A stretch of 64,000 bases of DNA from positions 315,328 through 379,327 of the forward strand of contig JAPPMG010000096.1 in the NCBI GenBank assembly GCA_028819215.1. The letters are read 5' to 3'. The position numbers and the translations under genes were made by a program. The notes under the pieces are model-generated. The model was not told the DNA's origin and did not search any database. It saw nothing but the letters and a program-made list of their open reading frames with translations. This document shows positions 42,757-50,188 of the stretch, in pieces (position 1 is the first letter of the stretch; each line of letters starts with the position of its first letter). This DNA is from Bryobacterales bacterium (GTDB lineage Bacteria; Acidobacteriota; Terriglobia; Bryobacterales; UBA6623).

Positions 42757-42936
42757 GTCAATTGGCGAATCGTATGAGTTCTGTAACAGCGTGGGCGGCT
42801 GGGCTGCGTCTCAGCCAAGCCAAGACCGATTTCCTGCGCGCAAGGCCGGCAATCGTCTCGGCTCGTTGCATTGGTCGCGGGCTGTGCGGATAGTGACCCA
42901 TGTCGCTTCATGTGCGCGCCATAGAAAATCGTTTCG
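42757..42936 (+). repeat. 180-bp direct repeat, copy 2 (right of vapBC)
   Basis: Same orientation as copy 1 (41740-41919), about 87% identical over the full length without gaps. It lies 90 bases upstream of the Oar-type receptor gene at 43026 and contains a possible promoter (TTGCAT-17-GATAGT, 42866-42894) whose -10 box is changed in copy 1 (CATAGC). Confidence 0.9.
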
Positions 42937-42970
42937 TCCCGTTGCATGGGTGCGAACTGTGCGATATGGT
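42866..42970 (+). promoter_or_regulatory. tandem candidate promoters of the Oar-type receptor gene
   Basis: Two units have the same -35-like word and the same spacing: TTGCAT-17-GATAGT (42866-42894, within repeat copy 2) and TTGCAT-17-TATGGT (42942-42970). The second would give a leader of about 50 bases. Match to consensus is moderate; the repetition of the pattern is what raises interest. Confidence 0.35.
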
Positions 42971-43025
42971 GTCGATGCCGCATAGCCCACTTGCACTTGT
43001 TTGGCCGCGGCTCTTGGGGGGAAAC

Positions 43026-46000
43026 ATGATCCATTTGAGAAGACTGGGATGGCTCATAGCGTGCCTTGCGCTTGTCGCTGGCGCCGCGTTCGGCCAGACC
43101 TTCTACGGCAGCTTGGTCGGATCCGTTCAAGACTCGACAGGCGCCGTGATTCCGGGAGCGAGCGTCACCGTGACGAGTCTCGCGACCGGCGAACAGCGCG
43201 CGCAGGAGACCGAAGCGGCCGGCCTGTATCGCTTCGTGAACCTAGTTCCGGGCCAGTACCGCCTGGAAGCTCGCTCCGATGGCTTCAAGCAGTTCGCGCA
43301 AGAGCCGATCACGATCGAGGTCGACGCGAGCATCCGCATCGACCCAGTGCTGGAGATCGGAGAGGTCACCGAAGTCGTCGAGGTCGTTTCCAGCACGCCT
43401 CTGCTGCAGTCGCAGACGTCCTCGCTCGGCCAGGTTGTCGAGTCCCGCAAGGTCACCGAGACGCCGCTCAACGGGCGCAACGTGCTGAACTTGGTCGCTC
43501 TCGCTCCGGGCGTCGTGCCGCAGGGGCAGTCCATGCAGAGCCCCACCGGGGTCAACATCTTCGCCTGGGGCAACTACCAAATCGGCGGCGGCCAGTCGAA
43601 TCAGAGCGCCACTACGCTCGACGGCGCGCCGGTCAACATCGGCTACGCCAATCTCACCGCCTTGGTCCCGACCCAGGACGCGGTGCAGGAATTCAAGATC
43701 CAGACCAACAACCTCGGCGCGGAGTTCGGCCGCTTCGCGGGCGGTGTAATCAACATGGCCACGAAGTCTGGCAGCAACGAGTTCCATGGCTCCGCCTACG
43801 AGTTCCTGCGGAACAAGGTTCTCAACTCCAACACGTTCTTCAACAACGCCAGCGGCATCGGGACACCGCCCTTCGTCCAGAACCAGTGGGGCGCCAACGT
43901 CGGCGGCCCGGTCGTCAGAGACCGTGTCTTCTTCTTCTCCTCCTATGAGAGCTATCGCCAGCGGCAGGGCCGCTCGCTGCTGCTCGACTCGCCGACCCCG
44001 CTGCAGCAGCAAGGCGATTTCTCGGAGGTGGCGCGGGCCATTCACGATCCGTTCTCGGTCTCAAGCGCCGGCGACCTCCCTCGCGCGCGATTCCCGAACG
44101 ACACGATTCCGGGTCCGATGCAGGACGCCACGGCGAAGTCCCTGAGCCATCTCTGGGATCAGCCCAACCAGCCCGGGCTGAACAACAACTACGCCACCAA
44201 CGCCAGCGACGGGGGCAACAACACGCAGCTCAACAATCGCGTGGACTGGAGCGCCAGCGACAAGCACCGCGTGATGGGGCGCTGGACCTGGTGGGACAAC
44301 CTAACGTTCGGCGTGGACCCCTACGGTACCGGCGCCCATATTGATGCCGGCCCGGAGACCTTCACCACCAACCAGTTCGTAGTCGGAGATACGTACTTGA
44401 TTTCGCCGACAACGATTCTTGACCTGCGCGCTTCGTGGACGCGCTTCCGCTACGACCGCTCCCCTGCCAGCCAAGGCATCGATCTGACCCAGTTCGCTTG
44501 GCCGTCGTCGCTAGTGGCCGAGATTCCGGATAACTTCCGTCACATTCCGACACCTTGCGTCGAAAGCTACAGTCTGTTCTGCGCCCAGGGAACTGGCAGC
44601 ATCATCATTGCCCGCCAAGACAACGTAGCCTTCCTGCCGAGCCTGACCTTGATCCGCGGGCGACACACGTTCAAGATCGGAGGCGATGTGCGCAGGCTGA
44701 CGCACAACTACGCCCAGAGCAACACCCCAAGCGGGATCTTCAGCTTCAACAGCAACTTCACCGCGGATGATCCGTTCAGTCCGACGGGCGGTTGGGGCTT
44801 CGCATCGTTCCTGCTCGGCACTGGAACAGGAGGCGGCATCAACACGCCGAGCTTGGTGGCCGGGCAGATGATCTATCGCGCTGCCTATGTCAATGACCAG
44901 TGGCAGGTGAATGACAGGCTGACCGTGAACATCGGGTTGCGCTGGGAGCGGTCCGGGAACTTCTCCGAGCGCTACGATCGCATGACTGCGCTCTCGCTTG
45001 ACTCGGTCAATCCCTTGGCTTCCGAGACAGGCCTAGATCTGCGAGGCCAGCTTGCGCTCGTGAACTCGGAATTGCGCGCGCCCAGAACGGCTTTGGATGA
45101 TCGCCATTCCTTCGCGCCGCGCCTTGGCATCGCATATCGCCTAGACGACAAGACCGTAATTCGCACGGGATACGGAGTCTTCTGGCTGCCCAACGATGTC
45201 GCATTCGCGGTCGCACCCAACCTGGACATCGTCAATACCATCCTGACTCCTTGGGTCACCTCGCTGGACAACGGTGTCACTCCGTTCCGCCGGTTGGCGG
45301 ATCCGGTCCCCGACGGTGTCCTGCAGCCGCCGGGACGGGACACGACATTTCTCAACACGCTGATCGGTGGCCTCGGCATCCGCTCGCCCGTGTCCGACCA
45401 ACCGCTCGGCTACATGCAGCAGTGGAACTTCAACATCCAGCGGCAGCTCGGCGACGGCACGCTGGTCGATCTGGCTTATGCCGGCTCCAAAGGCACGAGC
45501 ATTCCGGTGAATGCCCAGACCATCAATCAATTGCCGGACCAGCACCTGAGCCTTGGTACCGCGCTCAACGAACAGGTGCCCAATCCCTTCCACGGCAGCT
45601 CCATCGCCGCGGGACCGCTCTCGCAGCCGACCGTCTCACGCGGGCAGCTGCTGCGCCCGTTTCCGCAATTTACTGACGTTTCCATGGCAGGGCCGACCAA
45701 CCGCAGCTCGACCTACCATTCCTTTCAGGCCAAGGTTGAGCGGCGGTTCAGGGGCGGGGCGAGCTTGCTGGCCTCCTATACTGCCGGCAAGCTGATCACG
45801 GACGCTGGCACTCTGACCGGTTGGCTGGATGGGCTCGAGGGGTTCAGCGCGCAGGGCTGGGCCACTGGTGGCAACAACAACGATCTCCGCTCGCTGAAGT
45901 CGCTGGCGGCGTTCGATGTCTCGCAGCGTTTGGTGCTGAGCTACGTCCTCGACCTGCCCTTCGGCAAGGGCAAGCCTTTCCTCGGCGATCTTTCGGGGGC

Positions 46001-46472
46001 TGCTAACGCCATCCTTGGAGGCTGGGGAATCAACGGTGTGACCACCGTCCAGACCGGATTTCCGATCGGCGTGTCGCCTTCCCAGAACCTCTCCAACTCT
46101 TACGGGGGATCGCAGTTCGCGGACAACAACGGCACCAGCGCGGCACGCTCGGGCGACCCGCAGACGCGGCTCAACGAGTACTTCAGGACAGACGTGTTCA
46201 GCCAGCCAGCGGCGTTCACCTTCGGCAACACCTCCCGTGTCCTGCCGGACGTGCGCGGGCCCGGGATCGCGCAATGGGACTTCGCGCTGTTCAAGCGTAC
46301 GCAGTTGGGTGAGAGCCTCGGCCTGGAGTTCCGCACGGAATTCTTCAACCTGTTCAACACGCCAGTCTTCCGGCATCCGGGAACAGCGTTGGGCACTCCC
46401 CAGTTCGGCGTGATCAGTGGCACTCGAGGCGTGCCTCGGCTCGTGCAGTTCGGGCTGCGACTAATCTTCTAG
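43026..46472 (+). CDS. Oar-type TonB-dependent outer-membrane receptor
   Basis: The 1148-residue protein has a signal peptide (ending AGAAFGQ), a carboxypeptidase-regulatory-like domain (GSLVGSVQDSTGAVIPGASV, about 28-110), a plug domain (SLGQVVESRKVTETPLNGRN; QSNQSATTLDGAPVNIGY) and a long barrel starting with EFKIQTNNLGAEFGRFAGG and ending VQFGLRLIF. These are the standard blocks of acidobacterial Oar-like receptors. GGGGGG precedes the ATG at 43026; an upstream in-frame start at 42900 would have no export signal. A strong terminator follows 27 bases after the stop. It would import or export a large ligand; the neighbouring sulfatases suggest a sulfated substrate, which is inference. Confidence 0.92.
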   Translation: MIHLRRLGWLIACLALVAGAAFGQTFYGSLVGSVQDSTGAVIPGASVTVTSLATGEQRAQETEAAGLYRFVNLVPGQYRLEARSDGFKQFAQEPITIEVDASIRIDPVLEIGEVTEVVEVVSSTPLLQSQTSSLGQVVESRKVTETPLNGRNVLNLVALAPGVVPQGQSMQSPTGVNIFAWGNYQIGGGQSNQSATTLDGAPVNIGYANLTALVPTQDAVQEFKIQTNNLGAEFGRFAGGVINMATKSGSNEFHGSAYEFLRNKVLNSNTFFNNASGIGTPPFVQNQWGANVGGPVVRDRVFFFSSYESYRQRQGRSLLLDSPTPLQQQGDFSEVARAIHDPFSVSSAGDLPRARFPNDTIPGPMQDATAKSLSHLWDQPNQPGLNNNYATNASDGGNNTQLNNRVDWSASDKHRVMGRWTWWDNLTFGVDPYGTGAHIDAGPETFTTNQFVVGDTYLISPTTILDLRASWTRFRYDRSPASQGIDLTQFAWPSSLVAEIPDNFRHIPTPCVESYSLFCAQGTGSIIIARQDNVAFLPSLTLIRGRHTFKIGGDVRRLTHNYAQSNTPSGIFSFNSNFTADDPFSPTGGWGFASFLLGTGTGGGINTPSLVAGQMIYRAAYVNDQWQVNDRLTVNIGLRWERSGNFSERYDRMTALSLDSVNPLASETGLDLRGQLALVNSELRAPRTALDDRHSFAPRLGIAYRLDDKTVIRTGYGVFWLPNDVAFAVAPNLDIVNTILTPWVTSLDNGVTPFRRLADPVPDGVLQPPGRDTTFLNTLIGGLGIRSPVSDQPLGYMQQWNFNIQRQLGDGTLVDLAYAGSKGTSIPVNAQTINQLPDQHLSLGTALNEQVPNPFHGSSIAAGPLSQPTVSRGQLLRPFPQFTDVSMAGPTNRSSTYHSFQAKVERRFRGGASLLASYTAGKLITDAGTLTGWLDGLEGFSAQGWATGGNNNDLRSLKSLAAFDVSQRLVLSYVLDLPFGKGKPFLGDLSGAANAILGGWGINGVTTVQTGFPIGVSPSQNLSNSYGGSQFADNNGTSAARSGDPQTRLNEYFRTDVFSQPAAFTFGNTSRVLPDVRGPGIAQWDFALFKRTQLGESLGLEFRTEFFNLFNTPVFRHPGTALGTPQFGVISGTRGVPRLVQFGLRLIF

Positions 46473-46498
46473 TCGGTTCGCGCAGGCCTGGCGAATCG

Positions 46499-46538
46499 AA
46501 CCGGCGGGCGGCTGGGCCGCCCGCCGGTTTCTCTTCTG
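46499..46538. terminator. rho-independent terminator after the Oar-type receptor gene
   Basis: AACCGGCGGGCGG pairs perfectly with CCGCCCGCCGGTT (13 bp) around a CTGGG loop and is followed by TTTCTCTTCT. It starts 27 bases after the stop at 46472 and is the clearest intrinsic terminator in the window. Confidence 0.85.
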
Positions 46539-46572
46539 ATCCAAGAACTGGCGATAATCGAAACCGGCTTCC

Positions 46573-48513
46573 ATGGCTTGGACAACGCTCGGCTCGGCCG
46601 CTGGCCTTCGCGCAGCCGCCGCATTGTTGCTGCTGCCCGCCGTTCTGTCGGCGCAGCCAGCGCTCGAGCAATCGGAGGTCCGGACTCGCTTCCAAGCGGG
46701 CCAGACGGCGCTGCAAGCCGGTCAATTCGCCCGGGCCGAGACTGAGTTCCGCACCGCCCTCGATTCCGATCCGGGGCTTGCCGAAGCGCGCGTGAACCTG
46801 GGCTTGGCCCTGTTCTTGCAAGGGAAGTACCAGCTATCGGTTGACGAGTTGGAGCAGGCGGCTCGCGCCCTGCCCACCTTGCCCGCCGCCCATTTGTTCC
46901 TAGGCCTCGGCCACCTAAAGCTGGGCGCGACCGACCACGCCATCGCAGCGCTCTCACGCAGCTTGGAACTGGACCCGGCCAACCTGGAGGCGCACCGGGC
47001 GCTGGCGGCATGCCACTTGGCGAAGGGAGACTACGCCAGCGCGGTGCAGGAATTCCAGGCGGCGTTCTCGCACAGCCGGGACAGGACCGAGGCATGGTAT
47101 CTGCTCGGGCGCGATTACATGGGCCTGATGAGCGATCTGGCCGGGCGCTTGGTCGTGGAGCAGCCGGATTCGGTCTGGGCCGCTCGGCTCGGGGCGGACA
47201 TGCTGGCGCTCAGCGAGGCTTGGGAGGCTGCCGTGAACTACTACGCGACCGCAGTTGCCCAGCGATCCGGCCTGCCCGGCCTGCATTCGGCCTTGGGGTC
47301 CGCGCGCTTGCGGCTCGGGCAGCTGGACGAGGCCGCCGCCAGCTTCGAAGAAGAACTGCGCACAGATCCGCGCTCCGAGCAGGCATTGCTCGGGCTGGCC
47401 GAGATCAGCTTGGCTCGGGGAGATGCTGCCTCCGCCCTCGAACGAGTGACTGCGGTCTGGGATTCGTTTCCGCAATGGCTGGGATCCCAGCCAGCGTTCG
47501 ACTCCGGGGCCATTGCGCCCGAATCTGCGGCCGAGCTCTTGTCGTCGCTTGGCCAGTCCGAGGCGGGGCCGGCAGCATTCCTGGCTTGGGCCCTGTCCGC
47601 CGGCGCCGGCGAAGAGGCAATTGCAGCCGCTGCCCGCGCGCGCTTCGAGCGCGCCGTCCAAGCCGCTCCCATACGCTCTGGCGAGGCCACCGAAGCCGTC
47701 TCTCTGTGCGCCGACCATCTCTACGCGGCTTGCGCCCAGGCGCTGGTGTCGCGGCGCTCGATGACGCGGGCGGAACTGTTGCTGCTGGGCAGGGCCTACC
47801 TCGCGCTCGGTCAGCACGAGCGGGCAGTGATCGCGTTCACGCACGCTATGCGCGGCACCGATGAGGCGCCGCCGGAAGCCGTCTATTGGACGGTCGGCAC
47901 GCTCCGGTCGCTGGCGGACTTGTGCTTCGAGCAAGTCGAGAAGCTGGCTCCTCAGTCTTGGCGCGTGCATCAATTGCGGGCGGAGGCCCACCGCCAGCGG
48001 CAAGCCGACGACCAGGCGATTGCCGAGTACCTGCGCGCGATCGAGCTCAAACCAGACGCGGCTGAATTGCACCGCAGCCTGGGGCTGGTCTACTTGCTCA
48101 ACAACGCCTACGACGAAGCCGAGCGAGCCCTCGAGAAGGCCCTCGACTTAGACGGCGCGAACCCGCACTCGCTGTACGTGACCGGCCGGTTGTTCGTGGC
48201 AAGGCAACAGCATCCCGAGTCCATCCCCTACCTAGAGACCGCTCTGCAGCTTGACCCTAACTTGGTCGAGGCCCGCCCCAGCCTCGGCCGGGCTTACTTG
48301 CGAGTAGGACGCGTACAAGAGGCCGCGGCGCAGCTTGAGCAAGCGCTGATTCTCGACTACTACGGTGATATCCACTACTCGCTCTTCCAAGCCTACCGGC
48401 GGCTGGGCGACATGGAGCGTGCCAGACTCGCGCTGGCGAAGTCCACCGAGATGCGCAAGCGATCGTTCGCCCGCGACCGCACGAAGTTCGAGCGATGGAT
48501 CAAGAGCGAGTAG
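46573..48513 (+). CDS. exported tetratricopeptide-repeat protein
   Basis: The 646-residue protein has a signal peptide (LLLLPAVLSAQ) followed by many TPR units: AGQTALQAGQFARAETEFRT and ARVNLGLALFLQGKYQLSVD are in the first 100 residues, and further clear repeats lie at about 480-610 (LHRSLGLVYLLNNAYDEAE; ARPSLGRAYLRVGRVQEAA). The middle part is more divergent. It would be a periplasmic or lipid-face scaffold for protein interactions. Its last 19 bases overlap the ASPIC/UnbV gene in another frame, so the two are very probably one translational unit. TPR plus ASPIC/UnbV pairs recur in acidobacteria and planctomycetes near sulfatases; the biochemical role is unknown to me. Confidence 0.85.
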   Translation: MAWTTLGSAAGLRAAAALLLLPAVLSAQPALEQSEVRTRFQAGQTALQAGQFARAETEFRTALDSDPGLAEARVNLGLALFLQGKYQLSVDELEQAARALPTLPAAHLFLGLGHLKLGATDHAIAALSRSLELDPANLEAHRALAACHLAKGDYASAVQEFQAAFSHSRDRTEAWYLLGRDYMGLMSDLAGRLVVEQPDSVWAARLGADMLALSEAWEAAVNYYATAVAQRSGLPGLHSALGSARLRLGQLDEAAASFEEELRTDPRSEQALLGLAEISLARGDAASALERVTAVWDSFPQWLGSQPAFDSGAIAPESAAELLSSLGQSEAGPAAFLAWALSAGAGEEAIAAAARARFERAVQAAPIRSGEATEAVSLCADHLYAACAQALVSRRSMTRAELLLLGRAYLALGQHERAVIAFTHAMRGTDEAPPEAVYWTVGTLRSLADLCFEQVEKLAPQSWRVHQLRAEAHRQRQADDQAIAEYLRAIELKPDAAELHRSLGLVYLLNNAYDEAERALEKALDLDGANPHSLYVTGRLFVARQQHPESIPYLETALQLDPNLVEARPSLGRAYLRVGRVQEAAAQLEQALILDYYGDIHYSLFQAYRRLGDMERARLALAKSTEMRKRSFARDRTKFERWIKSE

Positions 48514-50153
48514 CGCGGATCGCGCCCGCCCTCGCATGCGTGCTGGCCGGCGGGGCGGTGTTGCAGGCCTCGCCGGGCGCGATCCAATTCCAAGACGTCG
48601 CAGACACGGCGGGAATCGACTTTGTGTTGCACAATCACCCAACGCCCGAAAAGCACATGATCGAGACGATGGCGGGCGGCGTGGCCGTATTCGACTACGA
48701 CGGCGATGGCCTGCCCGACATCTATTTCACCAACGGTGCCGCGATTCCGTCCTTGAGCAAGGAGTCGCCGGAGTATTGGAACCGCCTGTACCGAAACGAT
48801 GGCGGACTGCGCTTTAGCGACGTGACCGCCGAGGCCGGCGTTGCCGGCACCGGCTATGACATGGGCGCGGCTGCGGCCGACTACGACAACGATGGCGATG
48901 TCGACCTGCTGGTTGCCGGAGTCTTCCGTCTGACGTTACTGCGCAACCGAGGGGATGGCGTGTTCGAGGATGTCACCGCGGCCTCCGGCCTGCAAGGAGG
49001 TCATTGGTCCGTGGCGGCGGGGTGGTTTGACTACGACACCGACGGGCACCTCGATCTGTTCGTGGTCAACTACGCGCACTGGAGCTTGGATTTCGACACA
49101 TACTGCGGCGACGAGCGGCGCGGGCTGCGCGCCTACTGCGATCCGATGCAGCTGACTCCGATACCGAACGGCCTGTATCGCAACCTCGGTGACGGCACCT
49201 TTCAGGATGTGAGTGCGGCGACTGGCATCAGCGACCACTCCGGGCGCGGCATGAGCGTGGCGTTCGCTGACGCCAACGGCGATGGCTGGACTGATGCGTT
49301 GGTCACGAATGACAACCTGCCGAACTTCCTTTTCCTCAATCAAGCCGGAGAGGGCTTTGAAGAGGCAGGGCTGCTGTCGGGCACCGCATTGCTACAGCAT
49401 GGCGACCCCGTGGCCAGCATGGGCGTCGATTTCCGCGATTATGACAACGACGGCTTGCCGGACGTGGCGGTCACGGCCCTGATCGCCGAGACGTTCCCGC
49501 TATTCCGCAACTTCGGTGACGGCTTCTTCGAGGACGTGACCGGCCCATCTGGCTTGGCACTGCATTCTAACCGCCACAGTGGCTGGGGCAACGGGCTGTA
49601 CGACTTCGACAACGACGGCTGGAAGGATCTGTTCACGGCCAACTCTCACGTCAACGACATCATCCGTGAGTTCGAGCCTACGACGCCGTATCGCGAGACC
49701 AACAGCGTGTACGCCAATCGTGCGGATGGGTCGTTCGAGGAGGTCACAGCTGCCGCCGGCGAGGCCTTCGCGGCTACGGCAAGGGCCCACCGCGGCTGTG
49801 CGTTCGCGGATTTCGACCGCGATGGCCGCGTCGATGTGGTGGTGTCTTCGCTGGGTGGGCCGGCCGAATTGTGGCACAACACAAGCCCGGGACGGCATGC
49901 GTGGCTCAATGTCCGGCTCCTGGGGGCGAAGTCGAACCGCGACGGGCTCGGCGCGACAGTCCGCGCAGGCCGGCAGGCCAACGTGATGACCAGCGCGGTC
50001 GGCTACGCCTCGTCCAGCCACGACGGGGTGCATTTCGGCCTGGGAGAATCCGAACATATTCCCGTGCAGGTCATGTGGCCCGGCGGCCCTGTTCAAGATC
50101 TCGGGCGCGTTTCGGCTAATCAGGTGTTGGAAGTGCGCGAGCAGCTGCCCTGA
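48495..50153 (+). CDS. FG-GAP/VCBS-repeat protein with C-terminal ASPIC/UnbV domain
   Basis: The 552-residue exported protein has at least seven calcium-loop-like repeats of the form D-x-D-x-D-G: DYDGDGLPDIYFTN, DYDNDGDVDLLVAG, DYDTDGHLDLFVVN, DANGDGWTDALVTN, DYDNDGLPDVAVTA, DFDNDGWKDLFTAN and DFDRDGRVDVVVSS, the pattern of an integrin-like beta propeller. The last 80 residues (WLNVRLLGAKSNRDGLGATV to VQVMWPGGPVQDLG) are the ASPIC/UnbV domain. It would be a surface or periplasmic binding protein. The start at 48495 overlaps the TPR gene by 19 bases. The ligand is unknown; the neighbourhood suggests glycans. Confidence 0.9.
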   Translation: MDQERVARIAPALACVLAGGAVLQASPGAIQFQDVADTAGIDFVLHNHPTPEKHMIETMAGGVAVFDYDGDGLPDIYFTNGAAIPSLSKESPEYWNRLYRNDGGLRFSDVTAEAGVAGTGYDMGAAAADYDNDGDVDLLVAGVFRLTLLRNRGDGVFEDVTAASGLQGGHWSVAAGWFDYDTDGHLDLFVVNYAHWSLDFDTYCGDERRGLRAYCDPMQLTPIPNGLYRNLGDGTFQDVSAATGISDHSGRGMSVAFADANGDGWTDALVTNDNLPNFLFLNQAGEGFEEAGLLSGTALLQHGDPVASMGVDFRDYDNDGLPDVAVTALIAETFPLFRNFGDGFFEDVTGPSGLALHSNRHSGWGNGLYDFDNDGWKDLFTANSHVNDIIREFEPTTPYRETNSVYANRADGSFEEVTAAAGEAFAATARAHRGCAFADFDRDGRVDVVVSSLGGPAELWHNTSPGRHAWLNVRLLGAKSNRDGLGATVRAGRQANVMTSAVGYASSSHDGVHFGLGESEHIPVQVMWPGGPVQDLGRVSANQVLEVREQLP

Positions 50154-50188
50154 TCGTCAGCGGCCGCGGTGGCGCAGCCGAGGATCGG

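Noticed and set aside
46954..48072. 372-codon minus-strand frame opposite the TPR gene
   Set aside because: A GC-rich shadow of regular TPR coding sequence, with no motif.
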